Assembly (NCBI RefSeq): GCF_900109745.1
Contig: NZ_FOAV01000006.1
Coordinates: forward strand, 248,001-312,000
DNA: 64,000 nucleotides
Direction: 5' to 3'
Source: Roseateles sp. YR242
GTDB lineage: Bacteria > Pseudomonadota > Gammaproteobacteria > Burkholderiales > Burkholderiaceae_C
Shown here: piece after piece, positions 37,012 to 44,786 of the stretch
Layout: the number at the start of each line of letters is the position of its first letter
How positions within the stretch are numbered: the first letter of the stretch is position 1
The notes under the pieces: generated by a model
What the model saw: the letters and a program-made list of their open reading frames with translations, nothing else
Database searches by the model: none
What the model was told of the DNA's origin: nothing
Position numbers and translations under genes: made by a program

Positions 37012-39909
37012 TTAGCGGATCACCGCCAGACGCCGTGCGGCTGCCAGCGCTTGCCCCCGGCTGTGCACCCCCAATTTCAGGTTGATGCTGCGCAGATGCG
37101 TACGCACCGTACTGTCGGAGACCTGCAGCTTCTCGGCCATCGCGCCGTTGGAGTAGCCGTCCGCCAGCAGCTGCAGCACCCGCAGCTCCTGTGCGGTCAG
37201 GCCATGCGCCTGCGGCGGTTCGGGCTCCAGCCCAGCCGGCCGGGCGGGTTCGGTGGCGGCCATGGCGGCGACCAGCCTGCGCACATGGTCTGCCTGCGTG
37301 GGGTCCGCACGGCTGTCCAGCGCCTGGTCTGACTGCAAGCGCTGCAGCAGCGCCAACGGCAGTGCGCCCTCGTCGAGTACCAGCCGCCAGTAGCCCTCCC
37401 CCGCCAGACTCGCCATCAGGGGTCGGCATTCGGCCAGCGCAGCCGCCCAGTCGCCGCCCCGTTGCAGCGCCACGGCCAGCAGCAGTCGCAGTTTCAGGGC
37501 ACGGCGCCCGCTGCCGGCGCTCAGGGCGTGGTCCAGTTCCCGGCGCAGGAGCGCCGGCAGCTCTGTGGCCCCCTCGTCAAAAGCGAGCCGCCAGCGCGCA
37601 CGCGCAATCACCATGTCCTCATGCTGATGCGCCGACAGCCGCAGACCAGCCACGCGCTCCCACACACCGGGCAGTGCGGCCCGGTCGATCGCATCGCGGG
37701 CCGGCGCCGCCTGGCCTTGCTGGACGCGCAACCAGGCCGACTCCAGCCGGGCCGCCGCCACGACCCGGGGCAACTGACGATGAAGGCCCAGGTATTCCAG
37801 TTCCTGGAGCTGGGCCATCGCACCATCCACATCGCCATGGGCATGGGAGATGCGGGCGGACAGGCCCAGTGTGAGGATCATGTGATCCGGCAGCGCCAAG
37901 TCCCGAACCAGCGGCTGACAGGCCTGCAGCAGCGCCTGGGCCTCCGCCAGCTGACCGGATTCGTAGACGGTGGCGGCGTACAGCACGCCGGCCCACACAT
38001 TGCCGTGGGCATGGTTGTAGCGCCGATGGGCGGGCAAACCGCCGCGTCCACCCGTGGACGCCAGGCGCAAGCGTGCGCCGGCCTCGCGCAACCGCCCTTC
38101 ATGGAAATCGATCAGGCCTTCGGCCGCTTCGGTGTAGGCCTGCGTGAAGGCGTGGGTAGAGGCGTGGGTAGATGCGTGAGTGGCGGCTTGAGTGGAGGCG
38201 TGAATGGAGGCATGGGTGGCGGGACTGACAAGTGATGCGGCGTCGCCGTTGTCGGTGAGCAGGCCCCGTGCCCGATCCAGCAACCATTGGGGACGGGTAC
38301 CCGCAGGGCCCGCCACTGACCAGACATGCGCCATGGCATTGCTGTGCACGGCGGCGGCAAAGGCGGACACAGGGGTGGTGCGGTCTCGACCGGCCGGCGC
38401 CGGTGCGTCAGCCGGGCTGAGCACGTCGGGCCAGGGTAACGCGGCGGCCTCTTCGTAACGATCCAGCATGGCCAGCAGCAGCGGCCGCAGAGCGGCGAGA
38501 TGCGCCTGCTCCCAGGCATCTGCCGGCTCGTGCAGCCGGGCCCAGGCGATCCGCGGGCCGCGGTCAAACGCCTCGGCCCACAACGCCGCCACCCGCAATG
38601 CCGATGTCGACGCCACAACGGCGGCGGGCATGCGCGACAGGCATCGGGACAGCCAGCGCATCCGCCCCTGCTCGATGAAGCTCTCTGCATGGCGGCTCAA
38701 CAGCGCCGCCGCATGCGGCACATCTCCGCCTGCGAGGGCATGGTCCACCGCAGCGTCGATACGGCCCCGCTGTTCATACCAGCCGCTGGCGATGAGATGC
38801 AGGCGCAGGGCGAGGTCGGGTTGGGTGCGCATCAGGCGGTCGCGCAGGACGTCGGCAAACAAGGCGTGCATCCGCCAGACCGGCGGCGCAGCGTCGGCGC
38901 CCTCGCCCACTCCCGCAGCCGCGCCCGAAGGCGGCAGCGCCGCCGCCATCGACACTGCGGAAACGGGCGCAGACCCGAGCGCAAGCCCTGGGTTCGCCGT
39001 CACCAGGAACATGTCCGCGGCCAGCCGCTGCAGGATGCGGCTGGCGTCACAGCCTGGCAGCAGCAGCTCGCACAAGGCGGGCTCGATCCACCGCAATACG
39101 CTGGCGCGCAGCAGCAGTTGCTGCGCCTCATAACTGAGCTGGTCGAGCACCGCCTCGCGGAGATAGGCCGCCAGCGCCTGGTCGGACGCGCAGAGCTGGC
39201 GCATGAAGTCGTTGCCGGCCGGCAGGCGCTGCAGGACCGAAGCGGCCATGGCCAGGCCCGCCGGCCAGCCCTCGGTCTTGCGGTGCAGTTGGGCCACGCC
39301 ATCGGGCGGCAGCTCGATCAGGGGTTGGGCGGCCAGGTAATCCCGGGTTTCGTCCTCGCTGAAACGCAGGGCGTCCAGTTCCAGCTCCAGCAGTTCCCCC
39401 CGTGCGCGCAAGCGACCCAGACCCAGTTCGGGGCTCCCGCGCCCCGCCAGCACGAGTTGTGCCTCCGGCGGCAGCCGCGCCATCAGTTCCCTCAGCAAGG
39501 CTTGCACCCCAGGCTCGCGCAGATGCTCAACATCATCCATCAGCAGCGCCAGCGGGGCATCACAGCGCTCGATGGCCTGCAGCAGCGCATCCGGCGTGCA
39601 GGCATGGGGCTCGGCCGCGTGGCTGCCGCGTCTTGCCACCGTCTGCACGCCGGCAGCCTCATCCAGCGCATCATCCAGCGCGCCGCGCAGCCGGGCGATG
39701 AAGCGGCTCACGTCGTTGTCCGCCGGCTCCAGCTGCAACAGCACGCAGGCGGCCGACTCCGCCATCCAGGCCTGCCGCAGTTGCCCCAGCAAGGTGCTCT
39801 TGCCAAAGCCGGCCGGCGCCCGCAAGAGCACCAGGCGTGCGCCATGGCGCTGGCGGATGCGTGCCAGCAGCCGCGGCCGGGGGAGCAGGAGATCGGAGGG
39901 CGATGGCAT
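37012..39909 (-). CDS. MalT/AlkS-type ATP-dependent LuxR-family transcriptional regulator (copy 2)
   Basis: A 965-residue paralogue of the regulator at 20956. Walker A is APAGFGKS (residues 31-38), the Walker B-like strand is LALLMDDVEHL, followed by TPR-like helices and a C-terminal HTH (LTAQELRVLQLLADGYSNG ... SDSTVRTHLRSIN). The HTH differs from copy 1 at few positions and the recognition segment SDSTVRTHLR is identical, while the sensor regions differ clearly. A Thr/His/Ala/Ser tetrapeptide repeat, encoded by seven 12-bp units, interrupts the TPR region near residue 570. The start at 39909 precedes the NTPase domain; the longer open frame to 41703 is a shadow of the DUF1302 gene. Operator E lies only about 43 bp upstream, suggesting autoregulation. 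Confidence 0.91.
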   Translation of the reverse strand: MPSPSDLLLPRPRLLARIRQRHGARLVLLRAPAGFGKSTLLGQLRQAWMAESAACVLLQLEPADNDVSRFIARLRGALDDALDEAAGVQTVARRGSHAAEPHACTPDALLQAIERCDAPLALLMDDVEHLREPGVQALLRELMARLPPEAQLVLAGRGSPELGLGRLRARGELLELELDALRFSEDETRDYLAAQPLIELPPDGVAQLHRKTEGWPAGLAMAASVLQRLPAGNDFMRQLCASDQALAAYLREAVLDQLSYEAQQLLLRASVLRWIEPALCELLLPGCDASRILQRLAADMFLVTANPGLALGSAPVSAVSMAAALPPSGAAAGVGEGADAAPPVWRMHALFADVLRDRLMRTQPDLALRLHLIASGWYEQRGRIDAAVDHALAGGDVPHAAALLSRHAESFIEQGRMRWLSRCLSRMPAAVVASTSALRVAALWAEAFDRGPRIAWARLHEPADAWEQAHLAALRPLLLAMLDRYEEAAALPWPDVLSPADAPAPAGRDRTTPVSAFAAAVHSNAMAHVWSVAGPAGTRPQWLLDRARGLLTDNGDAASLVSPATHASIHASTQAATHASTHASTHAFTQAYTEAAEGLIDFHEGRLREAGARLRLASTGGRGGLPAHRRYNHAHGNVWAGVLYAATVYESGQLAEAQALLQACQPLVRDLALPDHMILTLGLSARISHAHGDVDGAMAQLQELEYLGLHRQLPRVVAAARLESAWLRVQQGQAAPARDAIDRAALPGVWERVAGLRLSAHQHEDMVIARARWRLAFDEGATELPALLRRELDHALSAGSGRRALKLRLLLAVALQRGGDWAAALAECRPLMASLAGEGYWRLVLDEGALPLALLQRLQSDQALDSRADPTQADHVRRLVAAMAATEPARPAGLEPEPPQAHGLTAQELRVLQLLADGYSNGAMAEKLQVSDSTVRTHLRSINLKLGVHSRGQALAAARRLAVIR
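38132..38215 (-). repeat. 12-bp in-frame minisatellite inside regulator copy 2
   Basis: Seven 12-bp units near GTGGAGGCGTGG on the plus strand encode, on the minus strand, a degenerate tetrapeptide repeat (variants of His-Ala-Ser-Thr and Gln-Ala-Tyr-Thr). Each unit adds four residues without a frameshift. The other MalT-like regulator lacks it. Confidence 0.9.
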
Positions 39910-39944
39910 GGACCGGATTCTCAAAACTGCCGCCCGGGGGCAAA

Positions 39945-39960
39945 ACGTCCGAACCGACGA
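39945..39960. promoter_or_regulatory. operator site E (TCGTCNNAANNGACGA family)
   Basis: ACGTCCGAACCGACGA, one base off the consensus at the first position. It is centred about 43 bp upstream of regulator copy 2 and 42 bp (about four helical turns) from the centre of site F, on the same face of the helix and in the same orientation. Confidence 0.7.
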
Positions 39961-39986
39961 ATCACCGCACCATGCGTGCGGCCAAT

Positions 39987-40002
39987 TCGTCGGAACTGAC
40001 GA
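39987..40002. promoter_or_regulatory. operator site F (TCGTCNNAANNGACGA family)
   Basis: TCGTCGGAACTGACGA, centred about 137 bp upstream of the DUF1302 start. With site E it forms a tandem pair between regulator copy 2 and the envelope cassette, matching the cooperative multi-site binding known for MalT. Confidence 0.75.
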
Positions 40003-40131
40003 TGGGAGGCCGGCGGGACGCTCCCTACATTGGTCTGCAGCGGTTCCGCACCCTGGCCTTCCCGCCAGTGGTCCGGCCAGAAGCCGCATGCCCTGCGGGT
40101 GCCGGGCATCCCATAAGAGGAGACAGACAAG

Positions 40132-42057
40132 ATGCTCACCACCACATTGGTGCGCGTGCCCAGGGCCGGGCGCGTGGGTCCAGACTTTCGGCCAGTCAAG
40201 GGGGCCGCGCCGTCTGCGCGGTCCCCGCGCTGCCCAGCTGCACCGCTGTTGGCCACGCTGGCGGCGTCGCTGCTGGCCGCCATGCCCGCTGCACACGCCG
40301 GTACCTGGGACCTGGGCGGCGGGGTCGAAGCGGTGTGGTCGCTCAGTGCCTCCGTCACCGGCGGTTGGCGCATGACGGATCCGGACCCGAACCTGATCGG
40401 TCCGGGCGACGGGGGCCAGGCTTCCGCCGGCACCCATTCGCACGACAAGAACTTCCAGAAGGGCGACAACATCAGCAAGCTCGCCCGCATCGTGGGCGAC
40501 ATCAACCTGCGCAAGGGCCAGTCCGGGTTGGTCCTGCGAGCGAAGGCCTGGGACAACTTCCTCTATGCCAACGACCGCCAACCCTTCGGCGCGCCGAGCA
40601 ATGACTATCACCCCAACACCCGGCTGAGCGACCGCGAGTTCGACACCCGGCTGTCGAAGTTCAAGGGCGTCGAGCTGTTTGATGCCTATGGCTATACGGC
40701 CTTCGACATCGGTGAATCCAGCCAGTTGACCGTGCGGCTGGGCCAGCACATCGTCAACTTCGGCGAAAGCCTGTTCGTGCCGGGCGTCAACCAATACCAG
40801 GCCCTGGATGTGACCGCCTTGCGCCAGCCGGGGACGCAACTCAAGGAGGCCCTGCTGCCGGTCCCGCAGCTCTCGGCCAACCTGGGGTTGGGCAATGGGT
40901 TCTCGGTGGAGGCCTTCTATCAATTCCGCTGGCGACGCACCGCCATCGACGGCTGCGGCACCTACTGGTCGCCCGCCAATGCGTTGAACTGCGTGAACGG
41001 CTCCATTCTGGTGGGCGGTGACGGCACCTCCGAGGAGAACTGGAACGGCTACCCGCATGCGGCCTTCGGCGGGCTGGTGGCCAACTACCAGTTCTCCCGG
41101 CTGGTGGACAAGGAGCCCGCCAACAGCGGCCAGTTCGGCCTGGCCGTCAAGAAGATGGTGGAACCCTGGGACACCGAGTTCGGCCTGTACTACGTGAACT
41201 ACACGGCCAAGGTGCCCAACCTCTCGGCCATCCGCCGCGTGGCGGGGCTGGAGGATTCCATCCAGCATCCGGCTGGGAGCGTCTACGCGCTCAATCCGCT
41301 GACACGTGATGCCTCCATTTATTGGGACTATTCCGCCAACAACATCAAGGTGGCCGGGCTCACCGCCACCACGGTGCTGGGCGGCTGGTCGGTGGGGGCC
41401 GAACTGACGCACACGCGCGACTTCCCGGTGCAGATCAATTCCGTGGACGCGTTTTACGCATTGGCTGCCGGCATCGGCCCCATGGCCACGATCTGGGGGC
41501 CAGGGCCCCGCACCATGATCGGCTACGAGCGAAAAAACAAGACCCAGCTGCAGGCCTCCGCCTTCCGCTTGCTGCCGGCCGTGCTGGGGGCGACTGGCGG
41601 CAGCGTGGTGGGCGAGATCGCCTTCCAGCGCTGGAGCGGTATCGGGGACCCGAGTACGGGCGTGCGCTACGGGCGTGGTTTCGAATACGGCGCCGCCGCC
41701 CACCAGGCGTATGGCGGTGCCTGCCTGGCAGCCGCCACCAACCTCAAGAACTGCACCACGGATGGCTACTTCACCAGCGACGCCGCCGGCGTGCGCCTGC
41801 TGGTGGAGCTGGAATACCCGCAGTGGATTCCCAATGCGGTGGTGAAGCCGCGCCTGTTCTATTCACGCGACTTCCAGGGCTGGTCCGCCGATGGCGTCTT
41901 CAGCAAGGGACGGCAGGCCGTCTCGCCAGGGGTCAAGTTCGACATCAACAAGCGCTACACGATCGACCTCAGCTACTCGCGCTTCAACCACAACGCCCAT
42001 TTCGACAGCTTCCATGACCGCGACTTCCTCGCGCTGGTGGTGGCTGCCAATTTCTGA
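40132..42057 (+). CDS. DUF1302 family outer-membrane protein
   Basis: A 641-residue exported protein, first of the envelope cassette. A long N-terminus leads to the signal core PLLATLAASLLAAMPAAHA (cleavage near residue 56). The mature part is an alternating beta-strand pattern with NLRKGQSGLVLRAKAWDNF, VRLGQHIVNFGESLFVPGVN and a terminal aromatic (LVVAANF), as expected for an outer-membrane barrel. DUF1302 genes are repeatedly found with DUF1329, Ycf48-like and MMPL genes in clusters for steroids and other hydrophobic compounds. A role in uptake of the substrate or its oligomers is inferred from context. Operators E and F lie upstream. Confidence 0.88.
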   Translation: MLTTTLVRVPRAGRVGPDFRPVKGAAPSARSPRCPAAPLLATLAASLLAAMPAAHAGTWDLGGGVEAVWSLSASVTGGWRMTDPDPNLIGPGDGGQASAGTHSHDKNFQKGDNISKLARIVGDINLRKGQSGLVLRAKAWDNFLYANDRQPFGAPSNDYHPNTRLSDREFDTRLSKFKGVELFDAYGYTAFDIGESSQLTVRLGQHIVNFGESLFVPGVNQYQALDVTALRQPGTQLKEALLPVPQLSANLGLGNGFSVEAFYQFRWRRTAIDGCGTYWSPANALNCVNGSILVGGDGTSEENWNGYPHAAFGGLVANYQFSRLVDKEPANSGQFGLAVKKMVEPWDTEFGLYYVNYTAKVPNLSAIRRVAGLEDSIQHPAGSVYALNPLTRDASIYWDYSANNIKVAGLTATTVLGGWSVGAELTHTRDFPVQINSVDAFYALAAGIGPMATIWGPGPRTMIGYERKNKTQLQASAFRLLPAVLGATGGSVVGEIAFQRWSGIGDPSTGVRYGRGFEYGAAAHQAYGGACLAAATNLKNCTTDGYFTSDAAGVRLLVELEYPQWIPNAVVKPRLFYSRDFQGWSADGVFSKGRQAVSPGVKFDINKRYTIDLSYSRFNHNAHFDSFHDRDFLALVVAANF

Positions 42058-42092
42058 ATGCGGGCCACGACAACAATTCCAGGAGACCTCCC

Positions 42093-43517
42093 ATGGCAGC
42101 ACACACCACCGCTGGTCGATGCGACCCACCCGGCGCCACGCCGGCAGGCTGGACCCGGGCTCGGGCCCGGGCCGGCCTGACGGGCGCACTGGCAGCCTTG
42201 ACCGCCCTGGCCCTGCTCATCGTGACCGGAGCCGTGCAGGCCAGACCCACGGCGGAAGAGATCGAACGGCTGGGCAAGGACCTCACGCCGCTGGGCGCCG
42301 AGCGTGCCGGCAACAAGGATGGCAGCATCCCTGCGTGGGAGGGCGGCATCACCAAGCCGCCGGCCGGTTACGACGCCAGCAAAGGTCTGACCGACCCCTT
42401 CGCCGCCGACAAGCCGCTCTACACCGTCAATGCCGGCAATGCCGATCAGTACAAGGACAAACTGACCCCGGGCCAGTTGGCCCTTCTGAAGCGTTATCCC
42501 GGCTACACCCTGGCGGTCTACCCCACCCGACGTTCCGCAGCCTTTCCGGAAAGCATCTACGCAGCCGTGAAGGCGGAGGCCGGCAAGATCGAGACGGCCA
42601 ATGACGGCAATTCGGTGGTGGGTGTCGTGGGCTCGACCGTGCCGTTCCCGGTGCCCAAGAGCGGTGTCGAAGCCATCTGGAACCATGCCTTCCGCTATCG
42701 CGGTGGCACCCTGGTGCGCAACACCACCGAGTTCCCGGTGCAGGCCAACGGCAGCTTCACGCCGGTGCGCCGCTATGAGGAAACGATCTTCGGCAACGGC
42801 CTGAAGGACGTGCCCAACGTGCTTTTCTACTTCCGCACCAACTACCTGGCGCCATCCAGCATTGCAGGCGAGGCGCTGCTGGCCCACGACTTCATCGACC
42901 AGGTGAAGCAACCACGTGCGGCCTGGGTCTACAACCCGGGCACCCGCCGCGTGCTGCGGGCGCCGCATGTGGCCTACGACACGCCCCGTACCGGCACCGA
43001 CGGGCTCTCCACCGTGGACGACTACGACGCCTTCAACGGCTCGCCCGACCGCTTCGAATGGAAGCTGCTGGGCAAGCGCGAGCTGATTGTCAGCTACAAC
43101 AACAGCCGCCTCACCGACAAGAAGCTCAAGTACAGCGACATCATCCAGGCCGCCACCATGAACCAGCAACTGGTGCGCTACGAGCTGCATCGGGTCTGGG
43201 TGGTGGAGGCCACGCTGCGCCCGGGCAAGAGCCATGTCTACGGCAAACGCGTCTACTACCTGGACGAGGACAGCTGGCAGATCGTCCACGGCGACCTCTA
43301 CGACGGACGCGGTGAACTCTGGCGGGTGCTGGAGGTGCATGGTGCCCAGTTCTACGACGGGCCGGCCTATTTCATCGCCGGCACCGCCCAATATGACCTG
43401 CAGGCCCGGCGCTATGTCTCCAGCGGCCTGACCAATGAGGAAAAACCGATCCGCTTCAATGTGCCGATGAAGGTGGCCGACTTCAGCGCCGATGCCCTGC
43501 GGCGGTCGAGCAACTGA
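42093..43517 (+). CDS. DUF1329 family exported protein
   Basis: A 474-residue periplasmic or outer-membrane-associated protein. The signal core is ALAALTALALLIVTGAVQA, followed by RPTAEEIERLGKDLTPLGAERAGN, a conserved start of DUF1329 proteins, and later KSHVYGKRVYYLDEDSWQI. The fold resembles LolA/LolB-like lipoprotein carriers, which bind lipids in a half-barrel; that relation is from general knowledge of the family. AGGAGA precedes the ATG. It follows DUF1302 by 35 bp. A carrier shuttling hydrophobic oligomers between membranes is a reasonable hypothesis. Confidence 0.88.
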   Translation: MAAHTTAGRCDPPGATPAGWTRARARAGLTGALAALTALALLIVTGAVQARPTAEEIERLGKDLTPLGAERAGNKDGSIPAWEGGITKPPAGYDASKGLTDPFAADKPLYTVNAGNADQYKDKLTPGQLALLKRYPGYTLAVYPTRRSAAFPESIYAAVKAEAGKIETANDGNSVVGVVGSTVPFPVPKSGVEAIWNHAFRYRGGTLVRNTTEFPVQANGSFTPVRRYEETIFGNGLKDVPNVLFYFRTNYLAPSSIAGEALLAHDFIDQVKQPRAAWVYNPGTRRVLRAPHVAYDTPRTGTDGLSTVDDYDAFNGSPDRFEWKLLGKRELIVSYNNSRLTDKKLKYSDIIQAATMNQQLVRYELHRVWVVEATLRPGKSHVYGKRVYYLDEDSWQIVHGDLYDGRGELWRVLEVHGAQFYDGPAYFIAGTAQYDLQARRYVSSGLTNEEKPIRFNVPMKVADFSADALRRSSN

Positions 43518-43550
43518 CGCCGTCGGATGACGATGAACCGAGGGGTTGGG

Positions 43551-44786
43551 ATGCATGCCAGGGCCATCACCCGCCGCAGCTGCCTGCTGCGTTTGTTGGG
43601 CACAGCCGGGTTGGCGGGCTTCGCCCGCGCCGAAGCGGCAGCCACCCTTGATCTCCTGGACAGGCCGGCACCGGCGACCACACGCGGCCCGTCCCGCCTG
43701 CTGCTGGACATCACGGCTGGCGGGCCCGGCCTGATCGCCGTGGGCGAAATGGGCTTGATCCTCGCGTCGGCCGATGGCGGCACCAGCTGGCAGCAACAGC
43801 GTTCGCCGACGTCGGTGATGCTGACGGCGGCCGCCTTCGCCGATGCGCGACGCGGCTGGGCTGTCGGGCACGATGGTGTCGTGCTGGGCACGGACGACGG
43901 GGGCGCCACCTGGCGGCGGCAATTCGATGGCCGGCAGGCCAACGAGGCCGTATTGGCTTCGGCCCGCGACGCCCTGGCCGCGGCCCGGGCGGCACCGGCA
44001 GCACCGGCAGCACAGGCGGTACAGGCAGTACAGGCAGCCGAGGACGCACTGGCCTCCGCCGAGGACGCGATCAAGGCCGGGCCGTCACGGCCCTTGCTGG
44101 CCGTGCATGTCTTCGATGCACGCCGGGTGATGGTGGCGGGCGCCTTCGGCCAGCTCTTCGCAACCGAGGATGGCGGGGCGCACTGGCGCTATCTGGGCGG
44201 CGAGCTGTCCAACCCGGAAGGGCTGCATCTCTACGGGCTGGGCGTGAACAGCCAAGGCGGCCTGCTGGTGGCGGCGGAGCAAGGCGTCGTTTTTGTTGCC
44301 GAGGCGGCTGCGGGCCGCTGGCGCCGCAGCGAGACTGGTTATGCCGGCAACCTGCATGGCGTGCTCGTCGTTCCCGGCGAAGCCGGCGGCACCGAGACCT
44401 GGCTGGCCTACGGCTTCAATGGCCACCTGTTTCGTTCCGTCGATCGAGGCGGCCGCTGGGCTGCCGCGAGTGCCAGCCCCTCGGCCAAGACCTGGGTGCA
44501 GGCCCTGCTGGCCGGCAACGCCGCATGGCTGCTGGCGGAGGACGGCCACCTCTTCGTGACCCGCGATGCCGGGCAGAGCTTTCAGCCCGCGCCCCCGGGC
44601 ACCTTGCCGGTCCGCCGTTATGCCGGCTTCGTGCTGGACAAGCCCGGTGGCCATCTGCTGGCCGTCGGACAGGGTGGTGTGCAGCGACTCTCGTTGCAAC
44701 GCGCCCACGTGAGCCTTCAAGGCCAGACGCACGCGAACCCTCACGCGCCCACGCCCCCCCGGACGACAGGCAAGACCACAGCATGA
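43551..44786 (+). CDS. Ycf48-like (BNR-repeat beta-propeller) exported protein
   Basis: A 411-residue protein with a twin-arginine type signal (AITRRSCLLRLLGTAGLAGFARAEA), suggesting export in folded form by Tat. The body has repeats typical of Ycf48/BNR propellers: ILASADGGTSW, VLGTDDGGATW, FATEDGGAHW, FRSVDRGGRW and FVTRDAGQSF. An Ala/Gln/Val low-complexity segment with 9-bp DNA repeats splits the propeller near residues 145-165. ATG 43551 was chosen over 43527 because GAGGGG precedes it. Its stop overlaps the MMPL start (ATGA). Ycf48-like proteins assemble membrane complexes, so it may be an accessory subunit of the MMPL transporter. Confidence 0.85.
   Translation: MHARAITRRSCLLRLLGTAGLAGFARAEAAATLDLLDRPAPATTRGPSRLLLDITAGGPGLIAVGEMGLILASADGGTSWQQQRSPTSVMLTAAAFADARRGWAVGHDGVVLGTDDGGATWRRQFDGRQANEAVLASARDALAAARAAPAAPAAQAVQAVQAAEDALASAEDAIKAGPSRPLLAVHVFDARRVMVAGAFGQLFATEDGGAHWRYLGGELSNPEGLHLYGLGVNSQGGLLVAAEQGVVFVAEAAAGRWRRSETGYAGNLHGVLVVPGEAGGTETWLAYGFNGHLFRSVDRGGRWAAASASPSAKTWVQALLAGNAAWLLAEDGHLFVTRDAGQSFQPAPPGTLPVRRYAGFVLDKPGGHLLAVGQGGVQRLSLQRAHVSLQGQTHANPHAPTPPRTTGKTTA

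Noticed and set aside
39910-41703. Upstream extension of the second regulator's frame to 1563 codons
   Set aside because: The extension runs through the operator region and the whole opposite DUF1302 gene; the NTPase domain begins just after the ATG at 39909.
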